Assembly (NCBI GenBank): GCA_016721385.1
Contig: JADKIE010000011.1
Location: forward strand, 191,851-255,850
Length of the DNA: 64,000 bases
Direction of reading: 5' to 3'
Source: Chitinophagaceae bacterium
GTDB taxonomy: Bacteria; Bacteroidota; Bacteroidia; Chitinophagales; Chitinophagaceae
Positions 27,391 through 35,669 of this stretch are shown here, one piece after another (position 1 is the first letter of the stretch; every line of letters starts with the position of its first letter). The translations under genes were made by a program, and so were the position numbers. The notes beneath the pieces are model-generated. The model was given only the letters and a program-made list of their open reading frames with translations. It made no database searches and had not been told where the DNA came from.

Positions 27391-27699
27391 TTATTCATTT
27401 TCTGTTTGGGCGTAAAAATTAAAATTCTCCATTGTAGCGTCATTTAATAATACAACATCAGGCGTTTTGATGTTGTTATTATAAAGGTTGCCGGCCGCAA
27501 TACCAGTGAGTATAGTAACTGTGAAACCAATTATAATAGCTGCAATTTTCCAAACTGCCGAAAACCGGTTGTTTTTTGTGTAATTTTTGCTTTCAATTGC
27601 AGCTATAATCCGGGTTGATAAAAATGGATTGGAAATTATATTTCGTTCGCCCTGTATAACGGCATCAATTAAGTGATTAATATCTTTATTGGTTTTCAT
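27391..27699 (-). CDS. Putative short anti-sigma factor, single membrane helix
   Basis: A 102-residue protein. Its acidic/basic N-terminal cytoplasmic part (about 1-45) is followed by one membrane helix (about 49-72, AVWKIAAIIIGFTVTILTGI) and a short periplasmic tail. There is no zinc-binding HxxxCxxC motif. The gene lies between an ECF sigma factor and a Spy-like protein with only 9 bases to the next gene, the usual position of an anti-sigma factor, which is the basis of the call. Confidence 0.6.
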   Translation of the reverse strand: MKTNKDINHLIDAVIQGERNIISNPFLSTRIIAAIESKNYTKNNRFSAVWKIAAIIIGFTVTILTGIAAGNLYNNNIKTPDVVLLNDATMENFNFYAQTENE

Positions 27700-27747
27700 T
27701 AATTTTTGTGTGTTGTTAATGATTAGACATGTAATGGATTAAAAAAC

Positions 27748-28291
27748 CTATGGCCAATCCAATTTTTTTTCTAGTATTTTTTTGAGATTTGTTTTTGCTC
27801 TAATTAGAAGTTGCTCAACTGCACCTTCACTTAGCTCCATAATAAGGGCTATCTTTTTGTTTGGTAACTCTTCATACTTGGCAAGAATAAATGTAAGTCG
27901 CTGTTTTTGAGACAAGCTATCGATAGCCTGTTTAATTATGCCCAAATCAGATTTTTCTGAAATTATTGCATCGGCTGGCTTTTCTTTTGAGGCTAACTGC
28001 AATATATCTTGCAGTCCTGTCACAAAGTTCCTGCTTTTTCTTGCGTAAATAGTTAAGGCTTGTGTTTATTGTAATGCGGTAAAGCCAGGTTGAAAATGCC
28101 GACGTTCCTTTAAGATTGTAGTGATTGATAAATTTTATGAAAACATCCTGCGTAATTTCTTCTGCATCTTCTTTGCAATGTACAAACCCCATAGCCGTAC
28201 GGAACACATTTGCCTGATATTGTTTTATCAATATTTCATATGCATGTATATTACCCTTTATGATACTATGTATTAAGTCATCTTCGTGCAT
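27748..28291 (-). CDS. ECF-type RNA polymerase sigma factor (frameshifted)
   Basis: Region sigma-2 is clear: YEILIKQYQANVFRTAMGF, then EDAEEITQDVFIKFINHY and FSTWLYRITINTSLNYLRKKK. One extra or lost base near 28020 shifts the frame. Region sigma-4 follows: LSQKQRLTFILAKYEELPNK and LSEGAVEQLLIRAKTNLKK. The repaired protein has about 180 residues, normal for an ECF factor. It heads a five-gene minus-strand cluster, followed by anti-sigma-like, Spy-like and two DUF2202 genes, and so presumably directs an envelope or metal-stress response that includes its own operon. GTCGAC and AT-rich sequence precede the start; I could not define its target promoter. Confidence 0.88.
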
Positions 28292-28465
28292 TATTTATAT
28301 TACGGTCGACTATATTTGACACTTTTTTGTTTAATAATCCTATGGCTGTAAAAAAATAGTGCTTCGTTATTTTAAATAGCCACAAACAAAAGCAGCAAGC
28401 ACAGTTTAATATGAATGAAGTGTGTGTGTTATTAAAATACAAAGACAATTTGTAATCTATTAATT

Positions 28466-28873
28466 TTATTCTTGCGTTTTAATTTTGTAAAACGAAAGAC
28501 CCAGCCATAGCACAGAAACTGTCATTGCAATAGCTCCAACTAAAACTAAAAAAGGAGGTAACCCTAAATATACTTCCGATAGAATGCCTATAGGCATTAG
28601 TATCCCAAATAAAGCCAGTATTGAAATGGCTTTAATGTTGTTAAGCTTGTTTTTAAAATGAAGCAGTAAAAAGCCAATAAGTATATTTAGCAATGCAAAA
28701 AGGTTGCCGTGAACGTGTGCCAGCCTTGCTTCAAAATGTTTTCCGGTGCTGTAGGCATTAGCCCATTCTGTTTTGTTTGGAGCAAAATCTCTTAAATAAA
28801 TTAAGAGAAAACCATAAACCATAAAGCCCCCCATAACTAAAAGCCCGACAGCAATATTGTCTTTTCCGTTCAT
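28466..28873 (-). CDS. Four-helix membrane protein, unknown function
   Basis: A 135-residue protein with four predicted membrane helices (about 8-27, 57-75, 81-100, 106-128). Helix 2 is preceded by FEARLAHVHGNLFALLNILIG, in which the His-x-His-Gly-Asn pattern is conserved in small Bacteroidota membrane proteins of unknown role. It stands alone between the sigma factor and an MFS gene. Frame intact. Confidence 0.65.
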   Translation of the reverse strand: MNGKDNIAVGLLVMGGFMVYGFLLIYLRDFAPNKTEWANAYSTGKHFEARLAHVHGNLFALLNILIGFLLLHFKNKLNNIKAISILALFGILMPIGILSEVYLGLPPFLVLVGAIAMTVSVLWLGLSFYKIKTQE

Positions 28874-29072
28874 AATAATTGCTTTAATGATTGTGTATAA
28901 AAAAATACATTTACAAACTTAGACAATCGGTCTTCGGCAAAATGTAATCTCTGTCACACAAGCATGTGATTTTAATTTTGGTTAGATATTTCATCGCTAA
29001 GAGGTTATTAATAGTGTAGATAATGCAATTAATAACAATATGAGTTACTGATTATTTTTTGATAATAGTTTT

Positions 29073-30283
29073 TTAGTACTTTACCTTCCTTAAATTGGGG
29101 AATTTAAACCAACTAACGGCTACCACAACAACTGACATTGCACCACCAAAAATTATTGCTGGCAGTGTACCCATCCATTTTGAGGTAAGGCCGCTTTCAA
29201 ATTGCCCCAATTCGTTGCTGGAGTTTATAAATATCATGTTTATGGCGGCAACTCTGCCTCGTAACTCATCGGGTGTTTGCAGTTGTGCAATGGTGCCACG
29301 TACTACAACGCTTATACCATCAAAAAAGCCAGCCGCTGCCAGTGCCAAAAAAGATAACCAATACACATTGGCAAAACCAAAAACAATAATGCAACTGCCA
29401 AAGCCGGCAACAGCCAGCATCATTTTAAGGCCTTGTTGTTTTTTTAGTGGAAACTTCAATAAAATAATAATGCTTACAAGGCTTCCCAAATCCATGGCAG
29501 CATTTAAAAAACCGTAACCAATTGGGCCTGTGTGTAAAATTTTTTCGGCAACTTCGGTATAAATGCAACTGCACCACCAAAGAGTACAGCAAATAAATCT
29601 AACGATATTACCCCCAATAAATTTTTATTGTTAAATACATAACTAAAACCTTGCTGTATTGATTTTAGCACAGGCTCTTTTACATTACTAATAACCGGTG
29701 GCTTAGGTTTTAATTGCAATGCAAATAAACCAGCCAGCAAGATTAATACTGCAGTTGCAAAATAAGCATTGGAAATGCCAAGTGCTGCAATTAGCAAACC
29801 ACCGGCTGCATGGCCACTTATAGATGAAACCAACCATGTACTTGAGTTGAATGAAATAGCTTTGGGTAAACTTTGTTTATTTACAATTGCCGGTAACATA
29901 CTATTTGCCGATGGACCAGCAAATGAACGAATAATGCCTGTACAAAAAACAACCAACAGTATTAAAACAACTTTGGTATTATTTTCCAAAGCAAGTTGCG
30001 GTAAACTAATAATAGCTAATGTAATACCACACAATAAGTAAAACATATAGGCCCAAACCAAAATATTTTTTTTGTTGTGCCTGTCAATATAATGACCGGA
30101 GTAAAATGCGGCTATAACAGCAGGTACAAATTCAGATAAACCGGCAACGCCAACCATATATGTATTGGATAAATGAAATACCTGATAAATTACAATTGTA
30201 GTTATCATTCGCATACCTAGTACAAAAAATAATCTTGCAGATATAAAATGCCAGAACTCTTTTGTTAATAAAGTATTGCCCAT
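29073..30283 (-). CDS. MFS transporter, EntS/MFS_3-like (frameshifted)
   Basis: Two frames join near 29500 to form about 403 residues with 12 helices. The N-terminal half contains FYSGHYIDRHNKKNILVWAY (loop 2-3 motif) and GIIRSFAGPSANSMLPAIV, typical of the MFS_3/EntS exporter branch. The C-terminal half includes FDGISVVVRGTIAQLQTPDEL and GRVAAINMIFINSSNELGQF, also characteristic of that branch. It probably exports small molecules. It starts 9 bases after the deoxynucleoside kinase stop, so it is likely in the folK-dNK transcript. Confidence 0.85.
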
Positions 30284-30292
30284 TCAATTTAG

Positions 30293-30925
30293 TTAGGGAA
30301 GCGTTAGGTAATGCTGGCCATCTTCATATTCTTTATCCAGTGCATCTATAATAACTTTTAAATGATCATCATTGCTTAAAAAATCTGCATTGCCGGCATC
30401 TACAAAAAGTGTTTTAATGTTGTGCTGTTTAATATATTGGGTGTACGTTTCCTGCAAATTAAACAAGTAATCGTTTGGTATGCTTTGTTCGTACTCTCTG
30501 TTACGTTTTTTTATATTTTCCTGTAATTTATTTACGGGCGTATGCAGGTAAATTAAAATATCGGGTTGTACAATTTGCGGATTTATAATGTCAAATAATT
30601 TTTGATACAACCTGAACTCTTCATCGGGTAAATTTACTTTGGCAAAAAGCAGGCATTTTGTAAATAAATAATCGGATATGGTAATGTTTTGAAACATATC
30701 TTTTGTTTGCAGTAAATCTTTTAACTGCTTATACCTTTCGGCCATAAAAAACAACTCAAGTGGAAAAGCATATTGGCCCGGGTTTTCGTAAAACTTGGGC
30801 AAAAAAGGGTTATCGGCAAATTCTTCTAAAATTAACCTTGCGTTGTAGTGTTTGCTTAACAAATGGGTAAGGGTAGTTTTGCCGGCGCCAATATTCCCTT
30901 CTATTGTAACAAAATTATATTTCAT
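30293..30925 (-). CDS. Deoxynucleoside kinase family protein
   Basis: About 210 residues. The P-loop GNIGAGKTT lies at residues 8-16 when counted from the Met at 30925, which is preferred over 30949 because the family starts M-K-Y-N-F-V-T-I-E-G. The dNK signature EEFADNPFLPKFYENPGQYA and FFMAERYKQL follow, with the LID-type Arg-rich segment KKRNREYEQS later. It phosphorylates deoxyribonucleosides (dAdo/dGuo/dCyd-type specificity cannot be resolved) for nucleotide salvage in the cytoplasm. Intact and probably cotranscribed with folK. Confidence 0.92.
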   Translation of the reverse strand: MKYNFVTIEGNIGAGKTTLTHLLSKHYNARLILEEFADNPFLPKFYENPGQYAFPLELFFMAERYKQLKDLLQTKDMFQNITISDYLFTKCLLFAKVNLPDEEFRLYQKLFDIINPQIVQPDILIYLHTPVNKLQENIKKRNREYEQSIPNDYLFNLQETYTQYIKQHNIKTLFVDAGNADFLSNDDHLKVIIDALDKEYEDGQHYLTLP

Positions 30926-30965
30926 ACCTATAGTGCAAAATAAAGGCAAACCCTTTTTGCAACTG

Positions 30966-31445
30966 CTAAAACTTTTTCACATCTAATTTATCTGTGCATA
31001 ACTGTAGTAATTGATGTATTGTTTTTTTTAGTATTGGATGTTTAAAATTTGGAGATAATTCATTTAAAGGGGTGAGAACAAAACGTCGTTGTTGCAATAG
31101 GGGGTGCGGTACAAGTAGGTCAGGCTCAGCAACAATATCTTTATTAAAAAAAAGAATATCAATATCAATAATACGTGGAGCATTTTTTTTGGTACGGACT
31201 CTGCCCATTTTTTCTTCTATTTTAAGAATGGTTTGCATTGTTTTTTGAGCAGATAAGTTGGAATTGATAATTATTACTTGGTTTAAAAAATTGGGTTGAT
31301 TAGGGTTTCCCCAGGCGGCTGTTTCGTAAATTGAACTTTCTCTAACAATATTGCCAATTTGCTTTATAAGTAAAGATTTTGCCTTGGTTAGTTGCTTTAC
31401 GGGGTTATTCATATTACTTCCGAGTAAAAAATATACTTTATTCAT
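30966..31445 (-). CDS. folK: 2-amino-4-hydroxy-6-hydroxymethyldihydropteridine diphosphokinase
   Basis: A 159-residue HPPK. It begins VYFLLGSNMNNPVKQL and contains ETAAWGNPNQPNFLNQV, the pterin/ATP loop, and APRIIDIDILFFN with the two Mg-binding Asp residues, then LLVPHPLLQQRRFVLTPL. It transfers pyrophosphate from ATP to the pterin in folate biosynthesis. Full length and intact. It is divergent from the ABC-2 permease and is followed 40 bases later by the deoxynucleoside kinase. Confidence 0.96.
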   Translation of the reverse strand: MNKVYFLLGSNMNNPVKQLTKAKSLLIKQIGNIVRESSIYETAAWGNPNQPNFLNQVIIINSNLSAQKTMQTILKIEEKMGRVRTKKNAPRIIDIDILFFNKDIVAEPDLLVPHPLLQQRRFVLTPLNELSPNFKHPILKKTIHQLLQLCTDKLDVKKF

Positions 31446-31542
31446 TTTATAAATAATAATTAGTGTAATAAACTTGAAATGTGTTATTCAAATTTTTTAA
31501 AATGATGTTTAACCAATAGCTTTACGCTTTAAAAAAATAGTA

Positions 31543-32646
31543 ATGCACAAATATAGTCAAGCTAAAGCGATGATTGCTATTACAAAGGCAAGTTTAAAAG
31601 CAATGCTACGCAGCCCATCGTCCATTATATTTAGTGTGCTGTTTCCATTTATTTTTATTTTGATTTTTGGCTTTATAGGCGATGGAGGTGGCGTGCCTGT
31701 ATATAAATTGGCTGTAGATAAAAACTGCGATACTGCCAATGCATTCTTTGATTCCATAAAATTAAGTAACAGATTTAAAATAGTTGCTTTTACAGATACT
31801 ACAGAGCTTAGAACGAATTTGGTAAAAGGTAAAATAGCAGGAATATTAACGATTACAAAAATGAATACCGATACGCCTTTATACACTTACTCCTTAAGAA
31901 GTACAACTGCCAGCGGCGACAAATGGCCACAGGTGTTATCTATTTTAGCTTCTATAAACAATAAAATTAGTAACAGCGTTTATAAAAACAGGCCTAGTTA
32001 CGCATTGCAAAACCAACCCGAGATAGAATCGTTAAGGGAGTACAAAACCATAGATTTTATTTTGCCGGGGCAATTGGGCTTTTCGTTACTTAGTTCAGGC
32101 GTATTTGGTGTGGCATTTATGTTTTTTGGGTTAAGAAATACATTGGTTTTAAAGCGTTTTTTTGCTACACCAATTAGCCGTACACATATTATTTTAGGAG
32201 AAGGTTTGGCAAGGGTAATTTTTCAAATGCTTACGGCTATTGTAATTATTTTAGTTGGCAAGTTTTTATTTGGGTTTACTTTAGTTAATGGTGTACAAAC
32301 TCTTTTTGAAATGCTTTTTTTAAGTTTTATAGGCTTGCTATTGTTTATGGGCTTTGGTTTTATTGTAAGCGGCCTTGCTAAAACAGATAGCACCATACCT
32401 CCTTTTGCTAATTTAATTACTATGCCTCAATTTTTAATGGGCGGAACATTTTTTTCTATAGAAGCTTTTCCTAAATGGCTACAGCCAATATCTAAAGCGA
32501 TGCCTTTAACACATTTAAATAATGCTATGAGAGCAGTTGCCTTTGAAGGACAAAGCCTTTGGGATACTAAAGGAGAAATAGGATATATCTTATTATGGGG
32601 CGTTATTGTATATTTTATTGCAATAAAAGTGTTTAAATGGGAGTAA
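31543..32646 (+). CDS. ABC-2-type transporter permease
   Basis: A 367-residue permease of the ABC2_membrane_3 type. TM1 is at about 28-46 (FSVLFPFIFILIFGFI), followed by a large external domain (about 50-165). Five more helices lie from about 178 to the end, including FGVAFMFFGLRN and FLMGGTFFSIEAFPKWLQPI, the hallmark of drug/daunorubicin-type export permeases. No ATP-binding cassette gene is next to it: folK is divergent upstream and an SRPBCC-like gene follows 10 bases downstream. The partner ATPase must be elsewhere. Intact. Confidence 0.9.
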   Translation: MHKYSQAKAMIAITKASLKAMLRSPSSIIFSVLFPFIFILIFGFIGDGGGVPVYKLAVDKNCDTANAFFDSIKLSNRFKIVAFTDTTELRTNLVKGKIAGILTITKMNTDTPLYTYSLRSTTASGDKWPQVLSILASINNKISNSVYKNRPSYALQNQPEIESLREYKTIDFILPGQLGFSLLSSGVFGVAFMFFGLRNTLVLKRFFATPISRTHIILGEGLARVIFQMLTAIVIILVGKFLFGFTLVNGVQTLFEMLFLSFIGLLLFMGFGFIVSGLAKTDSTIPPFANLITMPQFLMGGTFFSIEAFPKWLQPISKAMPLTHLNNAMRAVAFEGQSLWDTKGEIGYILLWGVIVYFIAIKVFKWE

Positions 32647-32656
32647 AAAAATAGGT

Positions 32657-33103
32657 ATGCGTTATATAAAATTTTTTCTATTAAACCTGATTGTATTTGG
32701 AAGTTTATTTTTTGTTATCTCTTTATTGCTTCCGTCAACAGTTGGGGTGTCAAAATCAATATCTGTAAATGCAGATAAAACTATTGTTGCAAAGCAAATT
32801 AGTGATATAACAAATTGGCAAAAATGGAATAGTTATTCATCCGTTTCAAATAATATAAAAATTAGTACAGACAGTTTAGTGAAAGTGCATCATCCGTCTG
32901 ATAGGTTTGGAAATTTAACTTCGTTATTTGTTATTCAGGGCAATGGTGCTGTAAATGTTAGTTGGGCTTTACAGCAAAAACTACGTTGGTATTATCCATG
33001 GGGAAAATTTGCTGCAATGGTTACAGAAAAATCGTGGATAGAAGGCATGGATTCATCATTAACCAAGCTAAAACAACTTTGTGAAGCTAATCAGGGAAAC
33101 TGA
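32657..33103 (+). CDS. Membrane-anchored SRPBCC (START-like) protein
   Basis: A 148-residue protein with one N-terminal helix (about 4-26) followed by a polyketide-cyclase/START-like domain start, VGVSKSISVNADKTIVAKQI and ITNWQKWNSY, the usual opening strand and helix of SRPBCC proteins. It is shorter than the typical 170-180 residues. Presumably binds a hydrophobic ligand. It is 10 bases downstream of the ABC permease and overlaps the convergent anmK stop by 17 bases. Confidence 0.7.
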   Translation: MRYIKFFLLNLIVFGSLFFVISLLLPSTVGVSKSISVNADKTIVAKQISDITNWQKWNSYSSVSNNIKISTDSLVKVHHPSDRFGNLTSLFVIQGNGAVNVSWALQQKLRWYYPWGKFAAMVTEKSWIEGMDSSLTKLKQLCEANQGN

Positions 33104-34287
33104 TTTTTCCCATTGATATGGCAGGCATTCCGTCAATACCTTTTTGCAAATAATTTCCATCTCCACATACACATTCATTTGCCAAAATTGCAAACAAACA
33201 AGCTTCTTTTGCATCCGGATTAATATGTAAACCGGCAATATCTTCAAATTCAAAATTGCTTAATGCCTCTTTTAAATGCTGCATCAGCAAAGGGTTATGT
33301 AAGCCACCACCACTCACAAAAATTTTATATTTATTATTAATGTTTGTTGCTTTTTGCAATGCACTTATTATACTATCTGCCGAAAATTTATTGAGTGTAG
33401 TCATTGTATCTTCTACGCTAATATTGTGTGTAGCAGATTTTTCTTTTGCCTTTTGCAAATAATTAAGGTTAAATAGCTCTGGTCCTGTTGTTTTAGGGAA
33501 AGTTTTTTCAAAAAATCATTTTGTTTTAATACAGCCAACAATGCTTCGTTAACGTTGCCTTTTTTTGCAAGTTCTGCATCTTTATCAAAATACTTTTCGG
33601 TAAAATGTTGTTGCATAAAAGCATCCATTAGTGTATTGCCCGGACCTGTATCGGTACTAAAAATTTCTGCACTATTCATGTTGCCGGGCAAGTAGGTAAA
33701 ATTGGCAATGCCGCCAATATTTAATAAAATCCTGTCTTCTCCTTGTTTGCCAAAAATTAAATAATCGCCATAAACGGCTAGTGGCGCACCTTCGCCGCCG
33801 GCAGCAATATGTTTTTGCCTGAAATCACTAACTGTGATAATTTCTGTTGCTACTGCTAAATGATCTCCATCTCCAATTTGTAAAGTAGCATTACCAAATT
33901 TATTTTGTTGATGCAAACTTTTTGGTGCATGATAAATGGTTTGCCCGTGGCTGGCAATTAAGTCAATATCTCCTTTCGATAAATTCCATTTTGTAAGTAA
34001 TGCGTTTATAATAGCAGCATGTTGTGTGGCAATCCATGGATTTAGTAAAGTAAGTTTTCTAAATCAATATTGTTTTTACTGAAAACTGTTTTTATTTCTT
34101 CTTTTATTTCGTTGCTGAAGCTAACGGTTTCAAAATTTAATATTTCTACTTTGGTTTGCAAACCGCTACCGCTAACATTGCACAATGCCACATCTAAACC
34201 ATCTAAAGATGTGCCGCTCATTAAACCAATAATTTTACGGCTTGGTTTATTGCATAGATTGTAAAGTGCTTCAATATTTTTCTTCAT
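33087..34287 (-). CDS. anmK: Anhydro-N-acetylmuramic acid kinase (frameshifted)
   Basis: Three frames make one AnmK of about 400 residues. The N-terminal piece has the ATPase-fold phosphate loop GLMSGTSLDGLDVALC. The middle piece contains LQIGDGDHLAVATEI, SDFRQKHIAAGGEGAPL (catalytic Asp region) and GGIANFTYLP. The C-terminal piece has FVSGGGLHNPLLMQHL. The enzyme cleaves the 1,6-anhydro ring and phosphorylates the sugar to MurNAc-6-phosphate during peptidoglycan recycling. Breaks lie near 34040 and 33500. It starts 7 bases after queG, as part of a three-gene minus-strand cluster. Confidence 0.92.
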
Positions 34288-34294
34288 TTTTTAA

Positions 34295-35220
34295 TTACTT
34301 TAGGAAAGACAAGTTTCTTTTTATTCCGCTAAATTTCGCCCTTTTAATGGGAGAGTGGCTAAATATTTTTTTGAATGCTTCCTCAGTCAATTCTTCCCAA
34401 TCGGTTGTTGTAAAATTTAAAATTTCCGGAATGGGGTTAAATACTTCTTCTTTTGTTGAAGTAGCAAATCTATTCCACGGGCACACATCCTGACATACAT
34501 CGCATCCAAACATCCAGTTATCAAATTTACCTTTCACTTTATCAGGAATTAATGCATCTTTTAATTCAATAGTATAATAAGAAATACATTTACTGCCATC
34601 AATTACCTTGTTGGGCAATATGGCTTCTGTTGGGCAACTGTCTATACATTTTGTACAGGTGCCACAATAATCTTTGCTATCGGATTATCGTAATTTAAAT
34701 CTATATCAACAATTAAGGTAGCAATAAAAAAATATGAGCCGCTTTGTTTGTTAATTAAATTTCCATTTTTTCCAATCCAGCCTAAGCCACTCTTTTGTGC
34801 CCAGCTTCTTTCCAAAATAGGAGCGCTATCTACAAAACCTCTGCCGTTTATATCGCCTATATTTTCTTTGAGTAATTTAATAAACTCGTTCAGTTTATTT
34901 CTTATCACATCGTGGTAATCGGTTGCATAAGCGTACTTTGATATTTTAGGAGCATTTAAATTTTGTGTTTTATCCGGAAAGTAATTTAGCAATAAAGTAA
35001 TTACCGATTTTGCATTGGGTACAAGTTTAGTTGGATCTATCCTAAGGTCAAAATAATTTTCCATGTATTGCATATTGCCATGCATTCCTTTGCTTAGCCA
35101 GGTTTCTAAACGCTTTGCATCATCTGTAAGTAATTGTGCTCTTGCTATGCCACAAAAATTAAAGCCTAACTGGTGTGCAGTAGTTTTAATAAAATGAGTA
35201 TACCTTTCTTGATTAACCAA
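34295..35220 (-). CDS. queG: Epoxyqueuosine reductase (frameshifted)
   Basis: About 308 residues after joining two frames near 34640. The N-terminal part has FCGIARAQLLTDDAKRLETW and SAPILERSWAQKSGLGWIGK, which bind cobalamin and the substrate in QueG. Across the junction a Cys-rich segment forms the first [4Fe-4S] site, and FGCDVCQDVCPWNR the second. It reduces epoxyqueuosine to queuosine in tRNA, the last step of queuosine synthesis. It lies between a small membrane protein (1 base upstream) and anmK (7 bases downstream). Confidence 0.93.
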
Positions 35221-35221
35221 G

Positions 35222-35575
35222 TTAATTGTCTTCTAAATGTAAACGATGAAAAAAGCGATGTATTACTGGCGAAAGTACAATGCCTATTGTGCTTATAAAC
35301 GAAATGCCACTAAATAATGCATAGGCTGAAGCAAATACTTTTGCTGTTTTGGTTAAAATAATTTGGCTATCAATCATTGGCCCCATGCCACTTAAAATCA
35401 TTGACGCATTTAGTAAGCTGTCATACCAATCAAACTCGGGTACAGTTAATTTATAACCCACTACACCTATGCCAAGGCTTATGAAAAGAATGATTGTGCC
35501 AAACAATAAATTTTTGCCAATTCTTTTGAAATAAACTTCTTTAGAAGCAAGCCCTTGTTTTTTATGTTCAAACAT
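35222..35575 (-). CDS. Small membrane protein, unknown function
   Basis: 117 residues from the Met at 35575, chosen over 35602 because MFEHKKQ gives a normal cytoplasmic start and the upstream residues overlap a terminator. Two or three membrane helices (about 24-45, 58-75 and 80-105). The segment NASMILSGMGPMIDSQIILT resembles a conserved loop in Bacteroidota relatives near two-pore channel-like proteins, but no selectivity filter is seen. It ends 1 base before queG. Confidence 0.65.
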   Translation of the reverse strand: MFEHKKQGLASKEVYFKRIGKNLLFGTIILFISLGIGVVGYKLTVPEFDWYDSLLNASMILSGMGPMIDSQIILTKTAKVFASAYALFSGISFISTIGIVLSPVIHRFFHRLHLEDN

Positions 35576-35593
35576 AAATTTATTATTTGCATA

Positions 35594-35629
35594 AAAGTAC
35601 AAAAGCTCCTAAACATTGCAGGAGCTTTT
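35594..35629 (-). terminator. Terminator of the large T9SS protein gene
   Basis: A 10-bp perfect stem AAAAGCTCCT / AGGAGCTTTT (35601-35610 and 35620-35629), followed on the minus strand by TTTTGTACTTTTA. It lies 40 bases past the stop at 35670 and overlaps the region just upstream of the 35575 start. Confidence 0.75.
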
Positions 35630-35669
35630 TATACTAACGAATATTTATTTTAGTTATACTGTACTACAG

